Origin: Actinoplanes sp. TBRC 11911
GTDB taxonomy: Bacteria > Actinomycetota > Actinomycetes > Mycobacteriales > Micromonosporaceae
Direction of reading: 5' to 3'
DNA length: 64,000 bases
Assembly (NCBI RefSeq): GCF_012933445.1
Contig: NZ_JABBNC010000040.1
Coordinates: forward strand, 33,792 to 97,791
The translations under genes and the position numbers were made by a program. How positions within the stretch are numbered: the first letter of the stretch is position 1; each line of letters opens with the position of its first letter. The notes beneath the pieces are model-generated. The model was not told the origin of the DNA. It did no database searches and saw only the letters and a program-made list of their open reading frames with translations. Below are positions 54,238-63,543 of the stretch, piece by piece.

Positions 54238-54582
54238 GTGTCCAGTGGCAGTGCGATCCGCGGAAGTCGCGTCGGGTCGAGCCCGATGCGACCCGACGAG
54301 CGCAGCGAACCCGCCCCGCGCCGGCAGGTCACCTACTTCTGTGCCGCGGGCCACGACAGCCAGGTGCTGTTCGCGGCCGACGTGCCGGCGCCGGAGACCT
54401 GGGACTGCCCGCGTTGCGGCCAGCCCGCCGGGCTCGACTCGGAGAACCCGCCGGGACGCTTGCGCGCCGAGCCGTACAAGTCGCATCTGGCGTACGTCAA
54501 GGAGCGCCGCTCGGAGGAGGACGGCGCCAAGATCCTGGAGGAGGCGCTGGCCAAGGTCCGCCAGCGCCGCGGCCGGGGCTAG
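54238..54582 (+). CDS. rbpA: RNA polymerase-binding protein RbpA
   Basis: A 114-residue actinomycete transcription factor that binds the principal sigma factor and stabilises the open promoter complex. The N-terminal tail (IRGSRVGSSPMR), the core with CAAGHDSQ and CPRCGQPAG (zinc-ribbon positions), the basic linker (GRLRAEPYKSHLAYVKERRS) and the sigma-interacting C-terminal helix (ILEEALAKVRQRRG) are all present. GTG 54238 is preferred over GTG 54229 because AGGAG ends eight bases before it. Convergent with the GNAT gene. Confidence 0.93.
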   Translation: MSSGSAIRGSRVGSSPMRPDERSEPAPRRQVTYFCAAGHDSQVLFAADVPAPETWDCPRCGQPAGLDSENPPGRLRAEPYKSHLAYVKERRSEEDGAKILEEALAKVRQRRGRG

Positions 54583-54585
54583 GCG

Positions 54586-55164
54586 TCAGGCGATCCGGCG
54601 CACCAGTGTCGTGCCGGACTCGTCCAGCGGCGTGAAGCCCAGCCGGTCGTAGAAGGCGCGGGCCGGCTTGTTGTCGGGGGACACCCCCAGATGCACGCCG
54701 CCGACGCCGGCCGCGCGCAGGCCGCTCAGGAACGCCTCCATCAGCCGCCGGCCGAAGCCGCGACCCTGCGCCTCCGGCAGCAGGTCGATGTGCAGGTGCG
54801 CCGGATATTCGGGCAGCGTCGGCTGCTCCGGGTGGTGCAGCCGCCACAGCAGACCGGCGTCGCGCGGGTCGCCCTCCGGGTGCCGGCCGGCGACGACCGG
54901 CAGCCACTCCGCGCGGAAGCGCCGGACGAAACGCTCGGTGTCGGCCGTGCCGATGATGTAGCCGACCGCCCGCCCGGTGCCGTCGTCCAGGATGTGCGCG
55001 TGCTCCGGCTCCAGCGTCACGTAGGGCGCGGCGTAGACGTCGCCCAGCAACGTGTCGGAGCTGAAGTGCCCGCGCGCGTCCAGGCCGTTGTCGCCGGTGC
55101 GCACGCAGATGTCGTAAACCGCGTCCAGGTCTTGCTTGCCGTACGGGCGAATGATCGGTTGCAC
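54586..55164 (-). CDS. GNAT-family N-acetyltransferase
   Basis: A 192-residue acetyltransferase. The acetyl-CoA loop is LLPEAQGRGFGRRLMEAFLS, followed by VHLGVSPDNKPARAFYDRLG. An extra segment between the N-terminal strand and core (RFVRRFRAEWLPVVAGRHPE) resembles the glycoside-linked GNATs of actinomycetes. Substrate unknown. GTG start (55164) without a good ribosome-binding site; 33 bases separate it from the divergent VOC gene. Confidence 0.85.
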   Translation of the reverse strand: MQPIIRPYGKQDLDAVYDICVRTGDNGLDARGHFSSDTLLGDVYAAPYVTLEPEHAHILDDGTGRAVGYIIGTADTERFVRRFRAEWLPVVAGRHPEGDPRDAGLLWRLHHPEQPTLPEYPAHLHIDLLPEAQGRGFGRRLMEAFLSGLRAAGVGGVHLGVSPDNKPARAFYDRLGFTPLDESGTTLVRRIA

Positions 55165-55197
55165 GTCGCGAGCTTAGTTTTCTGCCACCATGAGGCG

Positions 55198-55605
55198 ATG
55201 AACTGGACACTCGAAGTCGTCATCGTCCCCGTTTCCGACATCGACCGTGCCAAGTCCTTCTACGCCGACCAGCTCGGCTTCGCCGTCGACCACGACACCG
55301 TGATCAGCGACGACATCCGGATCGTGCAGCTCACCCCGCCGGGCAGCGGCTGCTCGATCGTCATCGGCAAGGGCGCGGTGCCGGACATGGCGCCCGGCTC
55401 GCTGAAGGGGCTGCAGCTGGTGGTGAACGACATCGAGACCGCGCACGCCGAGCTCAGCAAGCGCGGCGTGGCGGTCAGCGAGGTGCAGATGATGGGCCCG
55501 AAGTCGGAGCCGCCGCTGCAGCCGCTGGACAATGTCGGATTCGTCTTCTTCGCCGACCCCGACGGCAACGGCTGGGCCGTGCAGCAGATCTCCGCCCGCG
55601 ATTAA
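55198..55605 (+). CDS. VOC-family protein
   Basis: A 135-residue single-domain glyoxalase/extradiol-dioxygenase-fold protein (VVIVPVSDIDRAKSFYADQL, GFAVDHD, then LQLVVNDIETAHAELSKRGV and FFADPDGNGWAVQQI). Function unknown; such proteins often bind small drugs or aldehydes. ATG with GAGG just upstream. Its last four bases overlap the end of the convergent pgl gene. Confidence 0.87.
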   Translation: MNWTLEVVIVPVSDIDRAKSFYADQLGFAVDHDTVISDDIRIVQLTPPGSGCSIVIGKGAVPDMAPGSLKGLQLVVNDIETAHAELSKRGVAVSEVQMMGPKSEPPLQPLDNVGFVFFADPDGNGWAVQQISARD

Positions 55606-56339
55606 GCCTTCGCCACGTTCGCGGCGGCCGCCCGGTCGAGCAGCCAGTACGTCTTCGTGGTGCCGGTGGCGTGCGCCGCGGGCAGCAGCTTGTCGCCGTT
55701 GAGGGCCCGGCCCACCGCGTCCGTCTTGTCCGGGCCGGCGGCGACCAGCCACACCTCGTCGGCGGTCTGGATCGTCGGCATCGTCAGCGTGACGCGGGTC
55801 GGCGGCGGCTTCGGGCTGTTGAAGGTGGCCGCCGTGGTGCCGGTCTCGTTCAGCACCGGGTGCTCCGGGAACAGCGAGGCCACGTGACCGTCCTCGCCCA
55901 CGCCGAGCATCAGCACGTCGAACGGGGGGACCTCGGCACCGCCGGTGGCCAGCTCGCGGGCGTACCGCGCGGCCGCCGCAGAGGCATCGTCGCCGTCCGG
56001 GCCGTCGGAGGCGGGCATGGCATGCACCCGGGCCGGATCAAGCGGCAGCGCGTCCAGCAGGGCGGCGCGCGCCTGCGTCTCGTTGCGGTCCGGGTCGCCG
56101 GCCGGCAGGAAACGCTCGTCGCCCCACCACAGGTCGACGCGGGCCCAGTCGATCGCGGCCGCCGCGGGCAGCTCCTTGATGGTGTGCAGCACCTTGCCGG
56201 CGATGCGGCCGCCGGTCAGCACGACGCTCGCGAAGCCGCGTTCGGCCTGCGCGTCGACGATCTTGGTGACCAGCCGGGACGCCACGGTCGCCGCCAGGAT
56301 GTCGGCGTCGGGTACCACGACGACCAGAGTCTTGCTCAC
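55602..56339 (-). CDS. pgl: 6-phosphogluconolactonase
   Basis: A 245-residue enzyme of the NagB-like fold that hydrolyses 6-phosphogluconolactone in the oxidative pentose phosphate pathway. Typical segments are VVLTGGRIAGKVLHTI, VDLWWGDERFLPAGDPDRNE, and MLGVGEDGHVASLFPEHP with the catalytic His. GTG start with GAGGAG seven bases ahead. Last of the tal-zwf-opcA-pgl group on this strand, 70 bases after opcA. Confidence 0.93.
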   Translation of the reverse strand: MSKTLVVVVPDADILAATVASRLVTKIVDAQAERGFASVVLTGGRIAGKVLHTIKELPAAAAIDWARVDLWWGDERFLPAGDPDRNETQARAALLDALPLDPARVHAMPASDGPDGDDASAAAARYARELATGGAEVPPFDVLMLGVGEDGHVASLFPEHPVLNETGTTAATFNSPKPPPTRVTLTMPTIQTADEVWLVAAGPDKTDAVGRALNGDKLLPAAHATGTTKTYWLLDRAAAANVAKA

Positions 56340-56362
56340 GGGTTCGTCTCCTCAATTGATGC

Positions 56363-56394
56363 GGGCCGCCCGCCGAACGGCGGACGGCCCTTTT
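56363..56394. terminator. Hairpin between opcA and pgl
   Basis: Arms GGGCCGCCCGCC (56363-56374) and GGCGGACGGCCC (56379-56390) pair with one mismatch around a GAAC loop; TTTT follows on the plus strand only. For the minus-strand operon it lacks a T-tract and may act as a partial terminator or mRNA-processing hairpin. Confidence 0.5.
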
Positions 56395-56409
56395 CTCCAG
56401 CTGTGTCGC

Positions 56410-57426
56410 TTATGCGGCGGAGCCGCCGGGGCCCGCCATCGCACCGGCCTCGGCGCCCGCGCGGGCGGCCAGGGCCGGGTCTTTCCAGACGTGCACCCGG
56501 GAGGTCGGCTTGGCGTCCAGGCCGGTCACGCCGGCCATCGCGCCGAGGGCCTCGCCGTAGATCTGGTCGGCGTCCAGGCGGCGCAGCTCCTCGGCCAGCT
56601 CGTCGCCGACCGGCCGCTTCGGCAGCGGCATGTAGCGGTCCTCCTGGCCGGTACGGCTGAACAGCGCCGTGTTCTCCTCGCGGGTGACCGTGACGCAGTC
56701 GCCGTTCGCGCACTCGAGCTGCACCGAGTGCATGCGCGGGGAGCGGTCGCTGTACTCCCACGTCGGCACGATGCCGAGCCGGGACTGCAGCCAGCCGCTC
56801 ATCAGCGCGGCGGTCGGGTCGGTCTTCGGCGCCACGATGGTCGCGCCGGTGACGCGCTCCTCGGTGGTGTCGAACGCGCCGGCCACCAGGGTGCGCCACA
56901 GCGTGATCCTGGTCCAGGTCAGGTCGGTGTCGCCGGGGGCGTAGTCGACCGCCCGCTGGCGCAGCGCGGCCACCGGGTCCGGCGCCAGCGCGGCGTCGGT
57001 GATGCGCCGATCCGCCACCACGCCCAGGAAGTCGTTCGCGATCATGTGCGGCGGCTCCTCGTGCCACCACGTCACGACCGGCACGTCCGGGGCGAGCAGC
57101 GGCATGACCACCGACTCGGCGTGCAGCGCGAGACGTCCGTACATGCGCATGACGACGGCCTCGGCCGGGCCGAGACGGCCGCCCACGACGATTTCCGCGT
57201 CCAGGCGGCTGCGGCCCTCCAGGTCGGAACGGACCACGATGAGCAGCCGGCACGGGTGCGCCGCCGCCGCGATCGTGGCGGCCGCCTCGGCCTCCCGGAC
57301 CTTCTTCTCCTCCACCACCGCGACCAGGGTCAGGGCCAGACCGGACGCGACGCCGCCGGCGCTGCGCCGCTCGGCCGCCAGAGCCTTGACGACCTCGTTA
57401 CCGGTGGTGTCCCACAAGCCGATCAT
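56410..57426 (-). CDS. opcA: Glucose-6-phosphate dehydrogenase assembly protein OpcA
   Basis: A 338-residue OpcA, found with zwf in actinomycetes and cyanobacteria and required for active, redox-controlled glucose-6-phosphate dehydrogenase. Recognised by MIGLWDTTGNEVVKALAAER at the start, LLIVVRSDLEGRSRLDAEIV, PLLAPDVPVVTWWHEEPPHM and DLTWTRITLWRTLVAGAFD. The ATG overlaps the zwf stop (ATGA), with GGAGG five bases before it, so both are made together. Confidence 0.94.
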   Translation of the reverse strand: MIGLWDTTGNEVVKALAAERRSAGGVASGLALTLVAVVEEKKVREAEAAATIAAAAHPCRLLIVVRSDLEGRSRLDAEIVVGGRLGPAEAVVMRMYGRLALHAESVVMPLLAPDVPVVTWWHEEPPHMIANDFLGVVADRRITDAALAPDPVAALRQRAVDYAPGDTDLTWTRITLWRTLVAGAFDTTEERVTGATIVAPKTDPTAALMSGWLQSRLGIVPTWEYSDRSPRMHSVQLECANGDCVTVTREENTALFSRTGQEDRYMPLPKRPVGDELAEELRRLDADQIYGEALGAMAGVTGLDAKPTSRVHVWKDPALAARAGAEAGAMAGPGGSAA

Positions 57427-58940
57427 GCACGCCTCCAAGCACGGCCCTCACGGGCCAGCATCTCGTCCGCGGCGCGCGGGCCCCACTCGCCGGCCCGGTA
57501 CGGGTCCGGCTTGGTGTCCGCCCACGCCGCCTCCAGCGGGTCGATGACCCGCCAGGACTGCTCGACCTCGGAGGCGTCCGGGAACAGGGTCCGGTCGCCG
57601 ACCAGCACGTCGAGCACCAATCGTTCGTACGCCTCGGGGCTGGACTCGGTGAACGCCTCGCCGTACTGGAAGTCCATCGCGATGTCGCGGACCTCCATCG
57701 TGGTGCCGGGCACCTTGGAACCGAACTTGAGCACCACGCCCTCGTCCGGCTGGACCCGGATGACCAGCTGGTTGTGGCCCAGCATCTCCACGTCGGCGGG
57801 GTCGAACGGCAGGTGCGGCGCGCGCTTGAACAGGATCGCGATCTCGGTCACCCGGCGCGGCATCCGCTTGCCGACCCGTACGTAGAACGGCACCTCGGCC
57901 CAGCGCCTGTTCTGGATGCCGAGGCGGACCGCCACGTACGTCTCGGTGGTGGAGTCGGACGGGATGTCCTTCTCCTCGAGGTAGCCCACCGCGCGCTCAC
58001 CGGCCACCCAGCCGGGAAGGTACTGACCGCGGACCGAGCCCTTGGCGATGTCGCTGGGCAGGCTGATCGCGCGCAGCACCTTGAGCTTCTCGGCCCGCAC
58101 CTCCTGCGGGTCGAAGGAGGTCGGCTCCTCCATGCCCACCAGGGCGAGCAGCTGCAGGAGGTGGTTCTGCAGCACGTCGCGGGCGGCGCCGGACGCGTCG
58201 TAGAACGCGGCCCGGGTGCCGATGCCGACGTCCTCGGCCATGGTGATCTGCACCGAGTCGACGTACTTCGAGTTCCACACCGGCTCGAACAAGCTGTTCG
58301 CGAACCGGAGGGCCATGATGTTCTGGACCGTCTCCTTGCCCAGGTAGTGGTCGATGCGGTACACGTCCTGCGGCGTGAAGACCTCGTCCACCAGCTGGTT
58401 CAGCGAGATCGCGGTCTGCAGATCGTTGCCGAACGGCTTCTCCACGACGACCCGGCGCCAGCCGCCGGACTTCGCGTTGTCGGCCATCCCGGTACGCGCG
58501 AGCTGGTTGAGCACCAGCGGGAACGCGGCCGGCGGGATGGAGAAGTAGAAGGCGGCGTTACCCGGGATGCCGTTGCGCTCGCGCAGGTCGTCCAGGGTCG
58601 CGGCCAGGTGGTCGAAGGCGGCGTCGTCGTCGAACGAGCCGGGGACGAACTGGAACTGGCTCGCCAGCCGCTGCCAGACGTCCTCGCGCCACGGGGTTCG
58701 GGCGCCTTTCTTTGCCGCTTCGTAGGCCAGGGACTCGAAATCGCCGTCGCCCCAGTCGCGGCGGGCGAAGCCCAGAACCACGAAACCGGGCGGCAGGAGA
58801 CCGCGGTTGGCCAAGTCGTAAACGGCCGGGATGAGCTTCTTTCGAGACAGGTCACCGGTGACTCCGAAGATCACCAGAGCACAGGGCTCCGGGATCCGGG
58901 GGAGCCTGCGGTCCTGTGCGGTACGCAGCGGATTGCCCAC
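57423..58940 (-). CDS. zwf: Glucose-6-phosphate dehydrogenase
   Basis: A 505-residue NADP-dependent enzyme that starts the oxidative pentose phosphate pathway. The NADP-binding motif is LVIFGVTGDLSRKKLIPAVY, the substrate site YRIDHYLGKETVQNI, and VVVEKPFGNDLQTA lies between them. GTG start (58940). The order zwf-opcA-pgl on one strand places the whole oxidative branch together; tal and tkt lie upstream on the same strand. Confidence 0.97.
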   Translation of the reverse strand: MGNPLRTAQDRRLPRIPEPCALVIFGVTGDLSRKKLIPAVYDLANRGLLPPGFVVLGFARRDWGDGDFESLAYEAAKKGARTPWREDVWQRLASQFQFVPGSFDDDAAFDHLAATLDDLRERNGIPGNAAFYFSIPPAAFPLVLNQLARTGMADNAKSGGWRRVVVEKPFGNDLQTAISLNQLVDEVFTPQDVYRIDHYLGKETVQNIMALRFANSLFEPVWNSKYVDSVQITMAEDVGIGTRAAFYDASGAARDVLQNHLLQLLALVGMEEPTSFDPQEVRAEKLKVLRAISLPSDIAKGSVRGQYLPGWVAGERAVGYLEEKDIPSDSTTETYVAVRLGIQNRRWAEVPFYVRVGKRMPRRVTEIAILFKRAPHLPFDPADVEMLGHNQLVIRVQPDEGVVLKFGSKVPGTTMEVRDIAMDFQYGEAFTESSPEAYERLVLDVLVGDRTLFPDASEVEQSWRVIDPLEAAWADTKPDPYRAGEWGPRAADEMLAREGRAWRRA

Positions 58941-58989
58941 GGGTTCATCCTGCCAGTAATCAGTGTCGTGCAGGTGTCTTACGGCTTGC

Positions 58990-59024
58990 TCGGCCGGGGC
59001 TCGCCAAGCGCGCGCCCCGGCCGA
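58990..59024. terminator. GC-rich hairpin between tal and zwf
   Basis: An 11-base perfect stem, TCGGCCGGGGC (58990-59000) with 59014-59024, has a 13-base loop; TTTTT follows on the plus strand (59025-59029). It lies just downstream of tal (minus strand). On that strand it has no T-tract, so it may terminate only partly, or stop antisense transcription into tal. Confidence 0.55.
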
Positions 59025-59038
59025 TTTTTCGTGCTATA

Positions 59039-60160
59039 TCAGGCGGCGTCGGTGGTGCCGGCCTTGAGCGACTTGGCGACGCCCCCCTGGAGCTCCACCC
59101 AGCTCGCCTCGAACTTCTCGACGCCCTCGTCCTCCAGGGTCTGGAAGACGTCGTCGAGGTCGATGCCGGCGGCCCGCAGGTCGGCGAAGACCTTCTTGGC
59201 GTCGGCGTAGTGCGCGGTGATCGCGTCCTTGCGGGTCTCGCCGTGGTCGGCGAACGCGTGGATCACCGGCTCCGGCATGGTGTTGACGATCCCGGGAGCC
59301 ACCAGCTCCTCGACGTAGATCACGTCGCGGTACTCCGGGTTCTTCGTCGAGGTGGAGGCCCACAGCGGGCGCTGCGGGAGCGCGCCGGCCGCGGCCAGCG
59401 CCTTCCAGCGGTCGGAGGAGAACACCTCGGTGTACGCCTCGTACGCGAGCTGCGCGTTGGCGATGGCGGCCTTGCCCCGCAGCGCCTTCGCGGCGTCCGA
59501 GCCGATCTTGTCGAGGCGCTTGTCCACCTCGGTGTCCACGCGCGAGACGAAGAACGATGCCACCGACGCCATCTTGGTGACGTCGTGGCCGTTGGCCTTG
59601 GCCTTCTCCATGCCGGCCAGGAACGCGTCCATGACCTGGCGGTAACGCTCGATCGAGAAGATCAGCGTGACGTTGACGCTGATGCCCTCGGCCAGGGTGT
59701 CGGTGATCGCGGGCAGGCCGGCGGCCGTCGCCGGGATCTTGATGAACAGGTTCTCCCGGTCCACCAGCCACCACAGCGTCTTGGCCTCGGCCACGGTGGC
59801 CGCGGTCTCGTGCGCCTTGCGGGGGTCGACCTCGATGGAGACGCGGCCGTCGACGCCGTTCGAGGCGTCGTACGCCGGGCGCAGCACGTCGCAGGCGTTC
59901 CGGACGTCCTTCGCCGTCATCAGGCGAATGGCTTCCTCGACCGTCACCTGCTGCGCCGCGAGGTCCTTGACCTGGTCCTCGTACGCGTCGGCGTCGGACA
60001 GCGCCTTCTGGAAGATCGTCGGGTTGGTGGTAACCCCGACGACGTGCTGCTCACGGCGCAGCTTGTCGAGCGAGCCGGTGGTGATCCGGACCCGGGAGAG
60101 ATCATCGAGCCAAACCGCCACACCCGCGGCGGAGAGTTCGGCCAGCCTGTCGGTGGTCAT
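59039..60160 (-). CDS. tal: Transaldolase
   Basis: A 373-residue transaldolase of the type fused to no other domain (TalB-like long actinomycete form), transferring dihydroxyacetone units in the non-oxidative pentose phosphate pathway. VGVTTNPTIFQKALSD, the Schiff-base Lys in LFIKIPATAAGLPAI, NVTLIFSIERYRQVMDAFL and WASTSTKNPEYRDVIYVEEL are present. ATG with AAGGAG eight bases ahead. tkt lies 36 bases upstream in the same operon. Confidence 0.95.
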   Translation of the reverse strand: MTTDRLAELSAAGVAVWLDDLSRVRITTGSLDKLRREQHVVGVTTNPTIFQKALSDADAYEDQVKDLAAQQVTVEEAIRLMTAKDVRNACDVLRPAYDASNGVDGRVSIEVDPRKAHETAATVAEAKTLWWLVDRENLFIKIPATAAGLPAITDTLAEGISVNVTLIFSIERYRQVMDAFLAGMEKAKANGHDVTKMASVASFFVSRVDTEVDKRLDKIGSDAAKALRGKAAIANAQLAYEAYTEVFSSDRWKALAAAGALPQRPLWASTSTKNPEYRDVIYVEELVAPGIVNTMPEPVIHAFADHGETRKDAITAHYADAKKVFADLRAAGIDLDDVFQTLEDEGVEKFEASWVELQGGVAKSLKAGTTDAA

Positions 60161-60196
60161 CTTGCTACTCCTTCTTCTGTTGCTGCGCAGTGCGGC

Positions 60197-62326
60197 TCAG
60201 TTGCCGGTCGTGTGACCGGTGATCTCGCCCACCTTGGCCAGGGAGGCGTTGGCCTTCGCCACCACGTTGTCCGCGGTGAAGCCGAACTGCTCGAAAAGAA
60301 TCTTGGCAGGCGCGCTGGCGCCGTAGTGCTCGATGCTCACCGGCTCGCCCGCATCTCCAAGAATGCGGTCCCAGCTCATCCGGATGCCAGCCTCGACCGT
60401 CACACGTGCCTTGACCCCGCGCGGGATGACTTCCTGCTGGTAGGCCAGCGGCTGCGCGTAGAACCACTCCTGGCAGGGCATCGACACCACTCGAGTCGGG
60501 GTGCCCTCCGCCTCGAGCCGCTCCTGGGCGGTCAGGCAGTACTGCACCTCGGAGCCGGTGCCGATGAGGATCACCTTCGGCTCGCCGTTCGATGCGTCCG
60601 AAAGCACATATCCGCCCTTGAGGGTGCCCTCGGCCGACGCGTACTTCGAGCGGTCGATCGTGGGGAGGTTCTGCCGGCTCAGCGCGAGCGCGGTCGGCGT
60701 GTCGGTGTGCTCCAGAGCACCCCGCCAGGCGTACGCGGTCTCGTTGGCGTCCGCCGGGCGAACCACGTTCAGGCCGGGGATCGCGCGCAGCGCCGACAGC
60801 GACTCGACGGGCTGGTGCGTCGGGCCGTCCTCGCCGAGGCCGATCGAGTCGTGCGTGTACACGAAGATGCTCGGCAGCTTCATCAGCGCGGCCAGCCGGA
60901 CGGCGCCGCGCATGTAGTCGCTGAACATCAGGAACGTTCCGCCGTACGGGCGGGTCGCGCCGTGCGCCACGATGCCGTTGAGGATCGCGCCCATGCCGTG
61001 CTCGCGGATGCCGAAGTGCATCGTGCGGCCGTACTCGTTACCCGGGAACGCCTTGGTCGCGTACTCGGCCGGGATGAACGACGGCTCGCCCTTCATCGTC
61101 GTGTTGTTGCTCTCCGCGAGGTCGGCCGAGCCGCCCCACAGCTCCGGCAGCACCGGCGCGAGGGCGTTCAGGACCTGCTGCGAGGCGGCGCGGGTGGCGA
61201 TGCCCTTGGGGTCCGCGGGGAACTCGGGAAGCGACTTCTCCCAGTCGTTCGGCAGCTGGTGCGCGGTCACGCGGTCCCAGAGCGCGCTGCGCTCGGGGTT
61301 GCTCTTCGCCCAGGCCGCGTGGTTCTTGCTCCACTCGGCGTGCTGCTCGCGGCCACGCTCGGCGACGGCGCGGGTGTGCTCCAGCACCTTCGGGTCGACG
61401 TCGAACGACACGTTCGGGTCGAAGCCGAGGATCTCCTTGGTGGCCTTGACCTCGTCGGCGCCCAGCGCGGAGCCGTGCACCTTGCCGGTGTTCTGCTTGT
61501 TCGGCGCCGGCCAGCCGATGATCGTCTTCAGCACGATGAACGACGGCTTGTCGGTCACCGCCTGGGCGGCCTGCACGGCCTGCCACAGCGCCTCGACGTC
61601 CTCGTTGTAGTCGCCCTTGGCCGGGTCACCCTTGCGCCACGAGACCGTCTGGACATGCCAGCCGTACGCCTCGTAGCGCGCGCCGACATCCTCGCTCTTG
61701 GCGATACGGGTGTCGTCCTCGATGGAGATCTCGTTGTCGTCGTAGATGACCGTGAGGTTGCCGAGCTTCTGCACCGCGGCGATGGCGCTGGACTCGTGGC
61801 TGATGCCCTCCTCGATGTCACCGTCCGACGCGATCACGTAGACGTTGTGATCGAACAGGGACTGACCCGAATCGGTCGACGGGTCGAAGAGACCGCGCTC
61901 ACGCCGGGTGGCCATCGCCATACCCACGGCGTTGCTGATGCCCTGACCCAGCGGGCCGGTGGTGATCTCGACGCCCGGGGTGTGCCCGTACTCGGGGTGA
62001 CCGGGGGTGAGCGACTCCCACTGGCGCAGGGAGGCGAGGTCATCCAACGACAGGCTGTAACCACTGAGGTAAAGCTGAATGTAGAGAGTGAGGCTGGAGT
62101 GTCCGGCGGAGAGCACGAACCGGTCCCGGCCGGGCCAGTGCGGGTCCGTCGGGTCGTGCCGCATCACCCGGTTGAACAGGAGATATGCGGCCGGCGCCAG
62201 GCTCATGGCGGTGCCGGGATGACCGTTACCGGCCTTCTCGACGGCATCCATGGCCAGGACCCGGACGGTGTCCACCGCTTTGCGGTCTAGGTCGGACCAA
62301 TTGAGAGCATGATCTTTGGCAGCCAC
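60197..62326 (-). CDS. tkt: Transketolase
   Basis: A 709-residue thiamine-diphosphate enzyme moving two-carbon units in the pentose phosphate pathway. N-terminal EKAGNGHPGTAMSLAPAAYL and the ThDP motif ending in IASDGDIEEGISHESSAIA...YDDNEISIE, then the pyrimidine domain (FGIREHGMGAILNGIVAHG, YTHDSIGLGEDGPTHQPVES) and C-terminal domain. GTG start with GAGGA about ten bases upstream. First gene of the tkt-tal-(zwf-opcA-pgl) series, divergent from ctaB across 254 bases that should hold both promoters. Confidence 0.97.
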   Translation of the reverse strand: MAAKDHALNWSDLDRKAVDTVRVLAMDAVEKAGNGHPGTAMSLAPAAYLLFNRVMRHDPTDPHWPGRDRFVLSAGHSSLTLYIQLYLSGYSLSLDDLASLRQWESLTPGHPEYGHTPGVEITTGPLGQGISNAVGMAMATRRERGLFDPSTDSGQSLFDHNVYVIASDGDIEEGISHESSAIAAVQKLGNLTVIYDDNEISIEDDTRIAKSEDVGARYEAYGWHVQTVSWRKGDPAKGDYNEDVEALWQAVQAAQAVTDKPSFIVLKTIIGWPAPNKQNTGKVHGSALGADEVKATKEILGFDPNVSFDVDPKVLEHTRAVAERGREQHAEWSKNHAAWAKSNPERSALWDRVTAHQLPNDWEKSLPEFPADPKGIATRAASQQVLNALAPVLPELWGGSADLAESNNTTMKGEPSFIPAEYATKAFPGNEYGRTMHFGIREHGMGAILNGIVAHGATRPYGGTFLMFSDYMRGAVRLAALMKLPSIFVYTHDSIGLGEDGPTHQPVESLSALRAIPGLNVVRPADANETAYAWRGALEHTDTPTALALSRQNLPTIDRSKYASAEGTLKGGYVLSDASNGEPKVILIGTGSEVQYCLTAQERLEAEGTPTRVVSMPCQEWFYAQPLAYQQEVIPRGVKARVTVEAGIRMSWDRILGDAGEPVSIEHYGASAPAKILFEQFGFTADNVVAKANASLAKVGEITGHTTGN

Positions 62327-62580
62327 GTCGGTTGTGCTCCTCGGGCAATTTAATGAGGGACCCTTTTGAGGTTGACCCTATCCACTTGCCGTAAACCCTC
62401 GCCGGGGGAACGGCCCACGCGCATACGCTGTGAGCGGACACGCCGCGTGTGACGCCCTGCACCTTGCCCGGGTGGCCGGAGCAGCGCAGACGGCTGAGCG
62501 TAGTCTGTCCGAGCGCGCCGCCGGTCAGCAGCCGGCAACGGTCGTGTCTTGGCAGTGCCGATGCCGGAAGGTGGCAGTCC

Positions 62581-63543
62581 GTGAGCATGATCACCGAGCG
62601 TCCCGTCCATGGGCGGCCGCCGGTCGTTCGGGAACGCGCCGCTGACGCGGCAAGTTCCGAAACGCGCCGCGATCTCATCGCTGTGTTCCGTGCCTACCTG
62701 GCGCTGACCAAGCCGCAGATCGTCGAGTTGCTCCTGGTAACGACCATCCCGACCATGATGGTGGCCGCCGGTGGGTGGCCTGACCTGCGCACTCTTATCG
62801 TGGTGCTGGTCGGTGGGGGGCTTGCCGGGGGTGCCGCGAGCGCCCTGAACTGCTATATCGATCGCGACATCGACGAATTGATGCGCCGTACGAAACGGCG
62901 CCCGCTACCGGCACACAGCGTGACGCCCAGAGCGGTTCTGATCTTCGGACTGACGCTGGCCGTGATCTCCGTCGCAATGATGGCGGTGTTCACAAACTGG
63001 TTGGCAACGGCCCTGACCGCGGGCGCGATCTTCTACTACGACGTCGTCTACACGCTGTGGCTCAAGCGCCGCACCCCGGCGAACACGTTCTGGGGCGGCA
63101 TCTGCGGCGCGGCCCCGGTGATCATCGGCTGGGCGGCCGTGACCGGCACGGTGTCGGCTCTGGGCTGGGTGCTTTTCGCCGTTGTGTTCTTTTGGCAGAT
63201 GCCGCACTTCTACGCATTGGCCATCAAGTACAAGGACGACTACGCCCGCGCCGGCGTCCCGATGTTGCCCGTCGTGCGCTCGATGAACCGGGTGAACGCC
63301 GAGATCGCCTTGTTCACCGTGTTAACCGTCGTGTCGTCGCTCGCGGCGTGGCCGCTCGGGCTCGGCTGGGCGTACGGCCTGACCGCGATCGTGACCGGCG
63401 CGCTGTTCCTGCGCGAGGCCTACCTGCTGGTCCGCCGCACCCGCCGCGGCGAGCCGGCCAAGCCGATGCGGCTGTTCCACTGGTCCATCACGTACTTGAC
63501 GATCCTCTTCGCCGCCGTCGCCGTCGACGCCCTGGTCCACTAG
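62581..63543 (+). CDS. ctaB: Protoheme IX farnesyltransferase
   Basis: A 320-residue UbiA-superfamily membrane enzyme that farnesylates heme B to heme O for cytochrome oxidase. The prenyl-diphosphate/Mg2+ motif is NCYIDRDIDELMRRTKRRPL, the second Asp-rich region is KYKDDYARAGVPMLPVV, and about nine hydrophobic segments are present. GTG 62581 is preferred (GGAAGG about seven to ten bases ahead); ATG 62587 is possible. Upstream in-frame sequence is not protein-like. Its placement opposite tkt is conserved in actinomycetes. Confidence 0.94.
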   Translation: MSMITERPVHGRPPVVRERAADAASSETRRDLIAVFRAYLALTKPQIVELLLVTTIPTMMVAAGGWPDLRTLIVVLVGGGLAGGAASALNCYIDRDIDELMRRTKRRPLPAHSVTPRAVLIFGLTLAVISVAMMAVFTNWLATALTAGAIFYYDVVYTLWLKRRTPANTFWGGICGAAPVIIGWAAVTGTVSALGWVLFAVVFFWQMPHFYALAIKYKDDYARAGVPMLPVVRSMNRVNAEIALFTVLTVVSSLAAWPLGLGWAYGLTAIVTGALFLREAYLLVRRTRRGEPAKPMRLFHWSITYLTILFAAVAVDALVH